Origin: DATFFO01 sp963772815
GTDB taxonomy: Bacteria; Actinomycetota; Acidimicrobiia; Spongiisociales; ZC4RG35
Length of the DNA stretch: 64,000 bases
NCBI GenBank assembly: GCA_963772815.1
Contig: CAVYYV010000003.1
Span: 322,261-386,260 of the forward strand
Reading direction: 5' to 3'
The notes under the pieces are model-generated. The model worked only from the letters and a program-made list of their open reading frames with translations, did not search any database and had not been told where the DNA came from. The translations under genes and the position numbers were made by a program. Shown here in pieces: positions 35,219 through 44,750 of this stretch (the stretch's first letter is position 1; every line of letters begins with the position of its first letter).

Positions 35219-35802
35219 AACGGGCCGCGAGTCTCGCCGTCATCGCCTTCGTGGCAGTCCTGGCACTGGGCGGGCTCCCCGCCTGGGCCCAGCAGACGAC
35301 TCCCACCACCGCGCTCGGTGTCCCACAGCTCGGCGTGAGCGACCTCCTCTCCGATCTGGACTCCTGGGACGGCCGCCACATATCGATCAGCGGCGAATTG
35401 GTTGGGGACTACTCCTATAGATCGGACGGCGTCTGGGTGCAGATCAACGACGACCCCTACGTACGCTCCCCGATCGGGGCGGGCGGGAAGCCGGTCGGAG
35501 CCAATATCGGAATCGGGGCCCGCGTTCCTCGAGACCTGTTCGACCATGGTGTGGTGGGACCACCCGGCCGAGAGGGCCGGTTTGGTCCCGTGGTCCAGGC
35601 AGTGGGTGTCTTCCATCACAACGACCCCGCCCTGAGCGGCGAGACCTATCTACAAGTCGAGGAGATCACGACCCTCGAACCGGCCGAGAGTTACCCCGAG
35701 CCCGGCGCGGATGTGTGGACCCTGGTCGGCGTGGTTCTGATCGGGGCTGCGGCCATCGTGGCCATCCGAACCCGTCGCAGGAGGCATGCTGAGCTGGCAT
35801 AG
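35215..35802 (+). CDS. Exported OB-fold-like protein with C-terminal anchor
   Basis: This 195-residue protein has a signal peptide (VKRAASLAVIAFVAVLALGG), an extracytoplasmic domain with repeated strands that looks like an OB fold (HISISGELVGDYSYRSDGVW, then VQINDD), and a C-terminal transmembrane helix (VWTLVGVVLIGAAAIVAI) followed by an RTRRRRHAE tail. It starts in a GTGA overlap with trkH, so it may serve the K+ transporter. The function is unknown. Confidence 0.75.
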   Translation: MKRAASLAVIAFVAVLALGGLPAWAQQTTPTTALGVPQLGVSDLLSDLDSWDGRHISISGELVGDYSYRSDGVWVQINDDPYVRSPIGAGGKPVGANIGIGARVPRDLFDHGVVGPPGREGRFGPVVQAVGVFHHNDPALSGETYLQVEEITTLEPAESYPEPGADVWTLVGVVLIGAAAIVAIRTRRRRHAELA

Positions 35803-35834
35803 TGCCCTGCCTCATGGCCCGGCGAGGCACCGGC

Positions 35835-36902
35835 TCAGACGAACACCGCCAGGTCGTCGCGGTGGATGGCCTCGCCGCCCCCTCTATGGCCGGCCGCCGC
35901 CCGAAGCTGGTGAGCGGAAACTCGCACCAAGCCCCGTCCGATCAATCGGCTCGACTGTCCCCGAACGTCGACGGTGTCGCCCACCCGGAACTCGCCGTCC
36001 ACACCGACCACACCGACCGGAAGAAGGGAAGTGCCCGAGTGGACTAGAGCATCCTCGGCTCCCGCGTCCACGGTGACAGATCCCAGCACGGGTTGACAGA
36101 AGGCGATCCACAGCTTGCGAGCGGCTAGAGGCGCGGGTCTTGGCTCGACCCACGTACCCACCTCCGCCCCACGGGCGATCTCTGCCAGCGAGGCCCCTGC
36201 CTCGGCAACGACGGTGGGAATGCCCGACCAGGCCGCCATGCGCGCCGCCGCCACCTTCGATGCTGCACCGCCCGATCCCAGGGGGCCCGACCCTGCCAGA
36301 TCGTCGAGCCTGGCATCGGTGTGATCGACCGCGTCCAAGAACGACGCCTCCCCGTGGCGGGGGTCGGAATCGAAAAGCCCCGCCGTGTCGGTCAGCAGAA
36401 TCATCAGCGATGCGCCCACAACGTGGGAGACGATGGCGGCGAGACGGTCGTTGTCCCCCAGACGCAACTCGTCGACGACGACGGTGTCGTTCTCGTTGAC
36501 CACCGGAACTATTCCCTCGGTCAACATTCGATCCAGAGCCTGCCGGGCATGCAGATACTGCTCACGATTCGCCAGAACATCGCGGGTGAGCAGGATCTGG
36601 CCCGCCAGCAGGCCCTGTTCGTCCAATGCGCGGGTGTACAGGTGCATGAGCCGTCCCTGGCCGACCGCGGCGGCCACCTGCAGGCTGGGGATGTCAGACG
36701 GCCGCACGGTCAGGCCCAAGGCCGACAGACCCGAGGCCACCGCCCCGGAGGTGACCAGGGTGGTGGGATGGCCCGCTCGCCAGACCTCGGCGACGGCGTG
36801 GGCGGTCTGCTCCACGGCGTGCTGGTCCAACACGCCTTCGGCTCCTACCAAACTGGATGAGCCGACCTTGGCCACCAACCGTCCTCGAACCGGCCGTCTC
36901 AT
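35835..36902 (-). CDS. proB: Glutamate 5-kinase
   Basis: This 355-residue enzyme carries out the first step of proline synthesis. It has the amino acid kinase domain (LVAKVGSSSLVG, VTSGAVASGLSALGL, VNENDTVVVDELRLGDNDRL) and a C-terminal PUA domain starting near residue 275. The ATG at 36902 overlaps the obgE stop by four bases; the longer upstream frame runs through obgE. proA is not in view. Confidence 0.94.
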   Translation of the reverse strand: MRRPVRGRLVAKVGSSSLVGAEGVLDQHAVEQTAHAVAEVWRAGHPTTLVTSGAVASGLSALGLTVRPSDIPSLQVAAAVGQGRLMHLYTRALDEQGLLAGQILLTRDVLANREQYLHARQALDRMLTEGIVPVVNENDTVVVDELRLGDNDRLAAIVSHVVGASLMILLTDTAGLFDSDPRHGEASFLDAVDHTDARLDDLAGSGPLGSGGAASKVAAARMAAWSGIPTVVAEAGASLAEIARGAEVGTWVEPRPAPLAARKLWIAFCQPVLGSVTVDAGAEDALVHSGTSLLPVGVVGVDGEFRVGDTVDVRGQSSRLIGRGLVRVSAHQLRAAAGHRGGGEAIHRDDLAVFV

Positions 36903-38179
36903 TCCTCTTCCTCCCCCGCCGCGCTCTTCCTTCGATCTTCCCACGGAAGAACGTACTCGAAGCTCAGATCTCCGATCCTCACCTCGTCGCCTTCCGCCGC
37001 CCCGGCTCGGGCCAGGGCACGATCCACGCCCAGCCGTGCCAGGCGCGCGGCCGCCATGTCGGCTGCCTCCGGATTGGTGAGATCGGAGAAGGCCACCGCA
37101 CGCCGCGCCGCCAACCCTTCCACCCTCCACCCTTCTCCCTCTTTCTCGATCCGAAAAGGCGGCTCCACGGGACGGTGGAGGACGTAGCCGCGACGATCCG
37201 GCGCCTGGCGCTGGGCGAGGTCGACGAGATCGGCCACCGCTCGAACGAACTCCGGGACACCCGAACGGGTGATAGCGGAGACGAGGATCGACCCGGGGAT
37301 GGATTCAGATGCCGCACCCGCCTCCGGCAGGTCGGCCTTGCCCACGACGACCATTCGTGGCCTTTCGGCCAGCTCGACCGAGTAGCCACGCAATTCGTCG
37401 ACGAGAATCTCGAGCTGACGCCCTGGTTCCTCCATCTGCAATGGGGAGGGATCCACCAGGACCACTATGGCCCGCGCTCGTTCGACATGCCTGAGGAACT
37501 CGTGACCGAGGCCCCGGCCCTCGGCCGCTCCTTCGATGAGGCCGGGAATGTCGGCCAGCACGAACTCCCGGCCATCCGCCTCAACGACGCCGAGGTTGGG
37601 CTCGAGAGTGGTGAAGGGATAGTCGCCGATCTTGGGCTTTGCCGCCGAGACGACCGATATCAGAGTGGACTTACCCGCATTCGGAAATCCGATCAAAGCC
37701 GCATCGGCCAGCAGCTTGAGCTCGAAGATGAAGCTCGCCTCCCGCCCGTATTCGCCTTGCTCTGCCACCGAGGGCGCCCGGTTGGAGGGTGAGACGAAGG
37801 CGGCATTGCCCCGCCCACCGCGACCGCCCTCGATCAGGGTGACCGACTGGCCTTCGGCCACCAGATCGGCCACCAGGCGACCGTCGTCGTCGTAGATGCA
37901 GGTCCCGGGCGGGACCGCCAGCACCAGATCACTTCCGGAGCGGCCGTGCTGGACGTCACCCTGTCCGTGAGTGCCGTTCCCGGCGTGGTGATGAGGGTTG
38001 CGCTGATATCGCAGCAGCGTGCTTACACCCGGGTCTACGGAGGCGATGACATCGCCCCCGTTTCCCCCGTTGCCGCCGTTGGGCCGACCCTTGGGCAGGC
38101 CCCGGCGCCTCACGAATGACGCCACTCCGGCGCCCCCGTTGCCACCCCTCAGGTGGACGCGAACCCGGTCGACGAACAT
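36899..38179 (-). CDS. obgE: Obg-family GTPase
   Basis: This 426-residue GTPase has the glycine-rich Obg domain (LRGGNGGAGVASFVRRRGLP, residues 10-29), a GTPase domain with G1 IGFPNAGKSTLIS, G3 DIPGLIEGA and G4 VGKADLPE, and a C-terminal OCT domain (residues about 340-410). It acts in late 50S assembly and the stringent response. The order rplU-rpmA-obgE-proB is conserved in actinobacteria. Confidence 0.95.
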   Translation of the reverse strand: MFVDRVRVHLRGGNGGAGVASFVRRRGLPKGRPNGGNGGNGGDVIASVDPGVSTLLRYQRNPHHHAGNGTHGQGDVQHGRSGSDLVLAVPPGTCIYDDDGRLVADLVAEGQSVTLIEGGRGGRGNAAFVSPSNRAPSVAEQGEYGREASFIFELKLLADAALIGFPNAGKSTLISVVSAAKPKIGDYPFTTLEPNLGVVEADGREFVLADIPGLIEGAAEGRGLGHEFLRHVERARAIVVLVDPSPLQMEEPGRQLEILVDELRGYSVELAERPRMVVVGKADLPEAGAASESIPGSILVSAITRSGVPEFVRAVADLVDLAQRQAPDRRGYVLHRPVEPPFRIEKEGEGWRVEGLAARRAVAFSDLTNPEAADMAAARLARLGVDRALARAGAAEGDEVRIGDLSFEYVLPWEDRRKSAAGEEEE

Positions 38180-38209
38180 TGGGTGGGCCCAACCCTCGGA
38201 GGGGCCGGA

Positions 38210-38462
38210 CTACTCGACGATAACGTCTACGAGGCGGCGGCGGTTGCGCTGACCGTAGCGGACCAGGCCGGCAGAGAGGGCGTAGAGCGTGTCGTCACTC
38301 CCCCGGCCCACGTTCTTGCCGGGATGGATGCGCGTGCCGCGCTGACGGACGATGATGGCCCCCGCGTTGACGGGCTGGCCGTCGAATACCTTGGGCCCGA
38401 GGCGCTGTGCTGCCGAATCGCGACCCGTTCTTACTGGAGCCGCCTGCTTTGGTCTTGGACAT
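38210..38462 (-). pseudogene. rpmA: Ribosomal protein L27 with a one-base insertion
   Basis: From the ATG at 38462 the frame reads MSKTKAGGSSKNG and then shifts: one extra base in the CCC run at 38424-38426 separates it from the rest, GRDSAAQRLGPKVFDGQPVN through GLVRYGQRNRRRLVDVIVE. Removing one base gives 83 residues, the normal length for L27. The product stabilises the peptidyl-transferase centre and is practically essential, so this is probably a sequence or assembly error and not a dead gene. Confidence 0.85.
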
Positions 38463-38466
38463 CGTT

Positions 38467-39012
38467 TCACTCCTCCTCTGAGGAGGCGGCCTCCTTGTCG
38501 GCTGCCTTCTTGGTGCGGGACGTCTTGCTTCCACCGGATTCGGCCGAAGCCTTCTTGTTTGAAGAGCTCTTGGACGACGAGGCCTTGGAGGACGCGGCCT
38601 TGGATGCCTTCGGCGCGGGCTCGGCCGTCTCGGCTGCGGCTTCGTCGGCGGTCGCCTCGTCCGCCGTCTTGGCGGCCGAGCTCTTGCGGGTCGTCTTCTT
38701 CTTCTTCAGGTCGATGCCGGTGATCTCCAGCTGGGTGTAGGTCTGGCGATGACCCATCTGGCGCCGGTAGCCGGTCTTGTTCTTGTACTTGAAGATGTCG
38801 ATCTTGTCGCCCTTGACCTCACCGAGGATCCGGGCGGTGACGCTGGCATTGGCGAGAGCGTCTGGTGTCGCCACCGTGGTGCCGTCGTCGTCCACGACCA
38901 GAATAGGCCGGAACTCGACCTGGTCGGTGGCGCCTTTGATGCGCTCGACCTCGATCACGTCACCGGAGCGCACCTTGGCCTGCTTGCCGCCCGCGCGAAT
39001 GATGGCGTACAT
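38467..39012 (-). CDS. rplU: Ribosomal protein L21 with a long Lys/Ser/Ala tail
   Basis: The first 100 residues are typical L21 (MYAIIRAGGKQAKVRSGDVI, KIDIFKYKNKTGYRRQMGHR, LEITGI). The remaining 80 are a low-complexity tail of Lys, Ala, Ser and Glu, which makes the protein 181 residues against about 103 in most bacteria. The tail ends EEE and lies five bases before rpmA. Such extensions occur in some actinobacterial L21 proteins. Confidence 0.93.
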   Translation of the reverse strand: MYAIIRAGGKQAKVRSGDVIEVERIKGATDQVEFRPILVVDDDGTTVATPDALANASVTARILGEVKGDKIDIFKYKNKTGYRRQMGHRQTYTQLEITGIDLKKKKTTRKSSAAKTADEATADEAAAETAEPAPKASKAASSKASSSKSSSNKKASAESGGSKTSRTKKAADKEAASSEEE

Positions 39013-39099
39013 GAAAAAAGTCCTCGTGGAAGGGGGAAATCGGGTCTTAGATTAACAGGCGGCCCCGGCCAGCGACAAAGTGCCCGCCCGCCTCGTGTA

Positions 39100-40674
39100 T
39101 CAATCGGCGTCGATCGAAGTCACGATCGGGATGCCGTTACGGACCGCCTCCTCGTGGAGCAGCACTCCGCGTCCCTCACAATGGGGACAGGGCTCCGAGA
39201 AGTGCTCCAGCAGGCCCGCCGAAACGTTCTTGCGTGTCATCTCCACCAGCCCCAGATGTGAGACGTCGAAGACCTGAGTACGCGTCTTGTCCTTGGCCAG
39301 GGTTTCACGGAGCCTGCGAAGAACGGCCTGTTGGTTCTTCTCCTTCTCCATGTCGATGAAGTCGATGACGATGATCCCGCCTATGTCGCGGAGACGAAGC
39401 TGACGCCCGATCTCCTCTGCCGCCTCCAGATTGTTCTGGAGAACGGTCTCCTCCAGGGAAGAAGTCCCGACGAACTTGCCCGTGTTGACGTCGATGACCG
39501 TGAGGGCTTCGGTCCGATCGATGACCAGGTGCCCCCCAGAAGGCAGATAGACACGTCGCTCCAGGGCCTTGCGGAGCTGATCGTCGACGTGATACCTCTC
39601 GAACAGCCCCAGGTCAGAGTCCTCGTAGAGCTGCACCTTGGAGACCAGGTCCGGAGCAGTGGACCCCAGGTACTCGACGACACCGTCGTAGGCCTGGCGA
39701 TCCTCGATGAGCAGGCGGCGAAAGTCCGGGGTGAAATGCTCCCGGATAACCCTGATCAACAGGTCCGGCTCCTGATACACGAGTCGGGGTGCCCCGCCAC
39801 CCGAGGCCTTCTCGCTGATCTCCTCCCACGTGCTCACCAAGCGGGAGATGTCTGCTGCGATGTCCTCGGCATTGGCATGGAGCGCGGCGGTGCGAACTAT
39901 GACTCCGAAACCCTCCGGCTTCACCCGGGCAATGATCTCACGAAGCCTGTTGCGCTCGTCCTCGGGCAGCCGGCGGCTGATCCCATGGGCGTCCGAGTCC
40001 GGGACCAGGACCAGATATCTGCCCGGCAAGGAGGGCTGGCCGGTCAGTCGGGCGCCCTTGGCTCCCATCGGGTCCTTGACTACCTGTACGAGAACGTCGT
40101 CACCCTCCGACAGGCTCTCCTCGATGCGAGGCGGTCCGTTGCGATACTTCTTTCGGTCGTAGGAGACGTCGGCCGCGTATAGAACACCGTTCTTGGCAGC
40201 TCCGAAGTCCAGGAACGAGGCCTCCATGCCGGGCAGGACGTTGCGGGTCTTGCCCAGGTAGATGTTGCCCACCATCGAACGACGATCGGGGCGGGCCACG
40301 TAATGCTCGACCAGGACCGGGCCTTCGAGGATGACGATCTGGGTCTGGTCCCCGTTCGAGCGCACCAGCATCTGGCGCCGACCAACGTCGGTGGGGATGA
40401 TGATCTCTTGTTCGAGAGGGGGACGACCATTCGACTTCGGCTTGTTCCGGTCGTGATTGCCCGACGATCGCTGCTTCGAGGTCCGCTTTCGCTCGGTCTT
40501 CTGCTCGGACCGCTTGCGCGAGGTCTTCTGGCGACCCCCGGAGCCGGGCTCCTCTACCCTGCGAACCTCGACCTTCTGGCCACCGATCCGGAAGGTCTTG
40601 CGCTCTTCGAGGGTGTCCCCATCCGAGGTTGCCTTTTTGAGCACCGTGGGCGTGCGTCGACGGAACAATGACAT
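39100..40674 (-). CDS. rne: Ribonuclease E/G
   Basis: This 524-residue endoribonuclease has an S1-like domain (residues about 120-215), the DNase I-like catalytic core with ALTVIDVNTGKFVG and GGIIVIDFIDME (the Mg2+-binding Asp pair), and the Zn-link CPHCEGRG. A charged N-terminal extension of about 90 residues (RKRSEQKTERKRTSKQRSSG) replaces the long C-terminal scaffold of E. coli RNase E. It lies next to rplU/rpmA, as in other actinobacteria. Confidence 0.93.
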   Translation of the reverse strand: MSLFRRRTPTVLKKATSDGDTLEERKTFRIGGQKVEVRRVEEPGSGGRQKTSRKRSEQKTERKRTSKQRSSGNHDRNKPKSNGRPPLEQEIIIPTDVGRRQMLVRSNGDQTQIVILEGPVLVEHYVARPDRRSMVGNIYLGKTRNVLPGMEASFLDFGAAKNGVLYAADVSYDRKKYRNGPPRIEESLSEGDDVLVQVVKDPMGAKGARLTGQPSLPGRYLVLVPDSDAHGISRRLPEDERNRLREIIARVKPEGFGVIVRTAALHANAEDIAADISRLVSTWEEISEKASGGGAPRLVYQEPDLLIRVIREHFTPDFRRLLIEDRQAYDGVVEYLGSTAPDLVSKVQLYEDSDLGLFERYHVDDQLRKALERRVYLPSGGHLVIDRTEALTVIDVNTGKFVGTSSLEETVLQNNLEAAEEIGRQLRLRDIGGIIVIDFIDMEKEKNQQAVLRRLRETLAKDKTRTQVFDVSHLGLVEMTRKNVSAGLLEHFSEPCPHCEGRGVLLHEEAVRNGIPIVTSIDAD

Positions 40675-41010
40675 GTGTAACCACTCCTGGGTAAATGACG
40701 TGTAGAGCGGGCGCCGGACCTGGCGTACGGGCCGCTCGATGCTGGTGTGTCGCTATTTGGGCGACGGGCCACCGTGTGGAGTCGGATGGACGGTGACAAT
40801 CCTTCGGGCACTGAAGACCCGAAGTGATGATGAGAGCCGGTCCCGGCATGCGGGAGCCGGCGAGTGAATGATCGTGCCAAAAGCAGGGCTGTCACCGTCA
40901 ACTCCGAGAGAGAACCGCACAAGTGCGGCGATAGTTGAACACTAGCAGTGTCGGCCGCCGATTCGATCATCTCGGGCGCCCCGAACCGACGCGCCCCGGC
41001 CAATGTCACC
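40675..41010 (-). promoter_or_regulatory. Long rne leader region
   Basis: These 336 bases between tdk and rne contain no supported gene. Several inverted repeats are present, for example ACACTAGCAGTGT (about 40941-40953) and CCGGTCCCGGCATGCGGGAG. Long structured leaders allow RNase E to regulate its own mRNA in E. coli; that this one does the same is inference. Confidence 0.35.
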
Positions 41011-41601
41011 TCATGAGTCGATGCGGAACGTCTCCTGATGGCCCTCGTCAGGGCTGTAGCACTGGCGACACCGAGCCTCGTAGGCACCTTCCGCCCCTAG
41101 AACTACCAGATCGTCCGACGGGAGGGTCCGCTGGGTGTACAGGGCGGGGCCACCACACCGGTGACAAACGGCCAGGGCCTTGGTGACGTACTCTGCGCGG
41201 CCACACAGGGTGGGGATGGGCTCGAAGGGCCGCCGGCGGTAGTCCAGATCGAGCCCGGCCACGATCACCTGTTTGCCGGCGTCGGCCAACCGTTCGACCA
41301 CGTCGACCAGCTCATCGTTGAAGAACTGTCCCTCGTCGATCCCGATAACCCTGGTCCGGTCTTCCACCGCCAGGAGCAAGTCGTTGGCGGTGTCGACCGG
41401 TTGCGCCCCCACCGACAGCGATGAGTGAGATACGACTTCGCTCTGCGAGTACCGGTCATCCAGGGCGGGTTTGAACACCTGCACCGGGATCCGGGCGATC
41501 ACCGATCTCGTCACGCGCCGGATCAACTCTTCGCTCTTGCCCGAGAACATCGGACCACAGATGACTTCGACCCAGCCCCGTTCGCCACGCCGCCACAACA
41601 C
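41011..41601 (-). CDS. tdk: Thymidine kinase
   Basis: This 196-residue type II thymidine kinase salvages thymidine. It has the P-loop CGPMFSGKSEELIRRV, the Walker B-like VIGIDEGQFF, the lasso segment and the structural zinc cysteines (CHRCGG and CRQC). The first ten residues before VEVICGPMF are not conserved, so a GTG at 41571 is a possible alternative start. Confidence 0.93.
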   Translation of the reverse strand: MLWRRGERGWVEVICGPMFSGKSEELIRRVTRSVIARIPVQVFKPALDDRYSQSEVVSHSSLSVGAQPVDTANDLLLAVEDRTRVIGIDEGQFFNDELVDVVERLADAGKQVIVAGLDLDYRRRPFEPIPTLCGRAEYVTKALAVCHRCGGPALYTQRTLPSDDLVVLGAEGAYEARCRQCYSPDEGHQETFRIDS

Positions 41602-41634
41602 CGACCGCAGCGTAGCCGGGCGGAACCACGTGGA

Positions 41635-42786
41635 TCAGACCACGTAGTCCTCACCCGGGACCGGAGAGCGGCGAAGCCAGACGGAGTTGGCGATCCCAAG
41701 GGCGAAGCTCATGGCCAGGAACGAGGATCCGCCCAGACTGAGGAAGGGCAGGGGGAGCCCGGTGACGGGAGTGATACCCATGGTCATGCCCACGTTGATG
41801 AAGACGTGGAACATGAACATGGCCCCAATGCCGACCACTATCAACGCCCCGAATTTGTCGCGAGCGTTGGTTGCGATGATCAGCAGGCGCCAGATCAACA
41901 CCATGAAAGCGGCCAGGACCAACAGCCCGCCCACGAAGCCGAGCTGTTCGGCCACAGCCGTGAAGATGAAGTCGGTCTCCTGCTCGGGCACGTACTGGAA
42001 GTTTGTCTGAGTGCCCTGGAAGAGGCCCCGGCCCAGGAGCTGTCCCGACCCGATGGCCAGCTTGGATCGCAGCAGGTTGTACCCGATCCCCTGAGGATCG
42101 ACCGTCGGGTCTACCAGGACGCGGATCCGGTCCAGCTGGTAGTTGGCGATCCAACCCCGCTGGAGGGCGAAGGCGACCGCCAACAGCCCCCCACCGGTGA
42201 GCGTGGTCAGCTGACGCCAGGAGCTCCCGGCGGCGAACAGCATCGCCATCATGACGAAGACGAACACGAGCATCGTCCCCAGGTCGGGCTGCATGAAGAT
42301 CAAGGCCGCCGGCACTGCCACCACCACCAACACCAACCCCAACTTGCCCCAGCTGAGCCCAGGCGTGTCGTCGTCGCGCGTGTGAGGAGCCAGGATCGAG
42401 GCCAGGGCCAGAACCACTATGACCTTGGCGAACTCGGCCGGCTGGAAGTCAAAGAACGGGAAGGCGATCCAGCGGTGGGCGCCATTGGTCTCTGGGAAGA
42501 AGAACACCCCTACCAGGGCGAGGAGGATCAGCCCATACAGATACGGGATGAGGTGGCGGTACTCGCGGTAGTCGATGAACGAAGTGAGGAGGAACACCAC
42601 GAATCCCGCCGCTACCGAGATCATCTGCCGCTCCATCGAAGACACACCCGTCGACTTGGTAGCCGAGTAGATCATCAGAAGGCCAAACAAGGACAACACC
42701 ACCATTGTCCCGAACAGGATCCAGTCGGGGCGGTTGCGGCGCCGGTCGGTAACGGCCTCCGGTGCTGTGCCCGCGATCGTGGCCAT
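41635..42786 (-). CDS. rodA: Rod-shape peptidoglycan polymerase RodA
   Basis: This 383-residue SEDS glycosyltransferase has ten predicted transmembrane helices. Family motifs are HRWIAFPFFDFQPAEFAKV, containing the catalytic-site region, and PVTGLPLPFLSLGGSSFLAM near the end. It polymerises glycan strands with PBP2 under MreB control. Its start overlaps the PBP2 gene stop by one base. Confidence 0.94.
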   Translation of the reverse strand: MATIAGTAPEAVTDRRRNRPDWILFGTMVVLSLFGLLMIYSATKSTGVSSMERQMISVAAGFVVFLLTSFIDYREYRHLIPYLYGLILLALVGVFFFPETNGAHRWIAFPFFDFQPAEFAKVIVVLALASILAPHTRDDDTPGLSWGKLGLVLVVVAVPAALIFMQPDLGTMLVFVFVMMAMLFAAGSSWRQLTTLTGGGLLAVAFALQRGWIANYQLDRIRVLVDPTVDPQGIGYNLLRSKLAIGSGQLLGRGLFQGTQTNFQYVPEQETDFIFTAVAEQLGFVGGLLVLAAFMVLIWRLLIIATNARDKFGALIVVGIGAMFMFHVFINVGMTMGITPVTGLPLPFLSLGGSSFLAMSFALGIANSVWLRRSPVPGEDYVV

Positions 42787-44750
42787 CAGTCCGCGTCCTC
42801 GCCGTGAACGATCGGGCTGGGCGGGTTGCCCATCAGGTATTGGAGGATGTGCCGCGCCACCGGAGCCGCCACCCCACCACCTGACCCGCCCTCGTCGATC
42901 AGCACCACAACGATGTACTTGGGGTTCGAGAGCGGCGCCACGCCGACGAACCAGGCGTGGTTGTCACGGTTGGGAGAGGTCTGACCCGTCCCGGTCTTGC
43001 CGCCTACCTCGTCGAGCCCGGGGCCGAAGTCGGCGAAGGCCCGATGGGCGGTTCCCTGACTGACCACGCGGCCCAGGTCGGTCACAAGCGACTGACGCAC
43101 TGCCGGGTCGATGTCAACTTGGCGAACGACCGTGGGATCGTGGCGGTAGACGACCTTGCCCCCCTGATCCCGAACCTCGGCTACCACGGCCGGCTGGAGG
43201 ACATCTCCGCCGTTGACCAGAGCGGCGTAGGAAACGGCGACCTGGAGCGGGGTGGCAGTGAGGAACCCCTGACCGATGGCGAGGTCCATCAGGTCACCAC
43301 CCAGGAAAGGTCCTCCGGGGAGGTCGAGCCGGCTCTGATCCAGGCGGGGCGGCTCGTCAGGGTGCGCGAGTTGGTAGTCCTTCAGTTGCTGGAACAACTC
43401 TGGGGTCGGAACGGTGCCGGCGGCCTCGCCGGTCAGGTCGATACCAGTCTTCTGGCCGTATCCAAGGCTCGACGCCAGCTCCTGGATCACGTTGACGTCC
43501 ATATTCTTGCGGTTCTGCCACACACCGAGGGCGACCGACCAGAAATAGATGTTGCAGGACTGCTCGAGAGCACCATGGATATTGAGCCAGCCCTTGTCCC
43601 CCGTGTACCAGTCGTGCTTGACCTGAGGAGACCCGTCGGCGAGGTTGGGGAGCTGGAGCGTGCCGTCACAGTGGACCTTCCGGTCGGCGGCGTCGATGCC
43701 TTCCTGATTCTCCGGGAAGGGCAGCTGATACTGCTGTGCGGCGGTGTAGGTGATCGCCTTGAAGGTCGAGGCGGGCGGGTAAAGGCCGCTGATGGCCAGA
43801 TTGTTGAACGCTTGCTCCTTGCGAAGCTCGTCGAATGTCGCCTGATCCAGGCCCGACACGAATTGCTGGGGGTCGAAGCTGGGATGGGAGGCCAGAGCGA
43901 GGACCTCCCCGGTCTGCGCATCGAAGACCACGGCCGCCGCCCTCTTGGCGTCGGAGAACACCTCCTTGCCGGCCGCCCGGTCGGCCGCCTTGACCTCATT
44001 GGCCAGCTCGATGCCGTCCGCCAGCGCCCGGCTGACCACCTCCTGGAGCTCTAGGTTGAGCGTCAGGTACACGGTGTCCCCGCTCTGGGGAGCCACGTCC
44101 GGACGACTCTCCACGATCTGGCCCCTCGCAACCCGGTACTCGGAGGTGCCCGGGATTCCCCGCAGATAATCGTCGTAGACCTTCTCGACACCCAGCTGGC
44201 CGATGCGGACATTGGGGTCCAGATTCGGATTCGTGTCCATGTCTGCTGCCGTGGGGAGCCCGAGATGGCCCACCACATGAGCCAGGTCGGGCCCGGCCAG
44301 GTAGACCCGCTCGGGAACCTTGATGATGTCCACCCCGGGGAAGTCCTCGAGCCGAGTGGCCAGTTCGTAGGCCGTTTGGGTCGAGACCGTCCCGATCGTG
44401 AACCGACCATTGGTTCCCGCCGCCTCATACTGAGCTTCGATATCAGTCGCCGGGATACCCATCACCGCGGAAAGGCGCTGCACCAGGTCGGCCCTCTGAG
44501 CCGGCTTGATGAAAGTCCGGTCGACCTCGACCGCAGGCACATACCGGCTGGTCACGACCAGCTCGCCGCTCCGGTCGTAGATGTCGCCCCGGGGGGCCTC
44601 GGAGGTCTTCGTCTGCCACGCCAGGTCCTGAACCTGACTGGCGATCGATGCGCCTTCGGCCACCTGGACGAACCATAACCGCAAGCCGAGCACCGAGAAC
44701 AGAGCCACGAACACGAAGCCCAGAACCGCTACGCGCAGGCTGAACTTCAC
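42786..44750 (-). CDS. mrdA: Penicillin-binding protein 2 (elongasome transpeptidase)
   Basis: This 654-residue protein has one N-terminal transmembrane helix (VAVLGFVFVALFSVLGLRLW), a pedestal domain, and a transpeptidase domain with S-x-x-K (YPPASTFKA), S-x-N (EQSCNIYF) and K-T-G (GGKTGTGQ). It crosslinks lateral-wall peptidoglycan. I chose the GTG at 44750, which overlaps the mreD stop (GTGA); the much longer open frame upstream runs through mreD antisense to its codon use. Confidence 0.94.
   Translation of the reverse strand: MKFSLRVAVLGFVFVALFSVLGLRLWFVQVAEGASIASQVQDLAWQTKTSEAPRGDIYDRSGELVVTSRYVPAVEVDRTFIKPAQRADLVQRLSAVMGIPATDIEAQYEAAGTNGRFTIGTVSTQTAYELATRLEDFPGVDIIKVPERVYLAGPDLAHVVGHLGLPTAADMDTNPNLDPNVRIGQLGVEKVYDDYLRGIPGTSEYRVARGQIVESRPDVAPQSGDTVYLTLNLELQEVVSRALADGIELANEVKAADRAAGKEVFSDAKRAAAVVFDAQTGEVLALASHPSFDPQQFVSGLDQATFDELRKEQAFNNLAISGLYPPASTFKAITYTAAQQYQLPFPENQEGIDAADRKVHCDGTLQLPNLADGSPQVKHDWYTGDKGWLNIHGALEQSCNIYFWSVALGVWQNRKNMDVNVIQELASSLGYGQKTGIDLTGEAAGTVPTPELFQQLKDYQLAHPDEPPRLDQSRLDLPGGPFLGGDLMDLAIGQGFLTATPLQVAVSYAALVNGGDVLQPAVVAEVRDQGGKVVYRHDPTVVRQVDIDPAVRQSLVTDLGRVVSQGTAHRAFADFGPGLDEVGGKTGTGQTSPNRDNHAWFVGVAPLSNPKYIVVVLIDEGGSGGGVAAPVARHILQYLMGNPPSPIVHGEDAD

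Noticed and set aside
41425..42807. 460-codon plus-strand open frame rich in His, Gln and Asp
   Set aside because: It is antisense to rodA and its composition is the mirror of membrane-helix codons.
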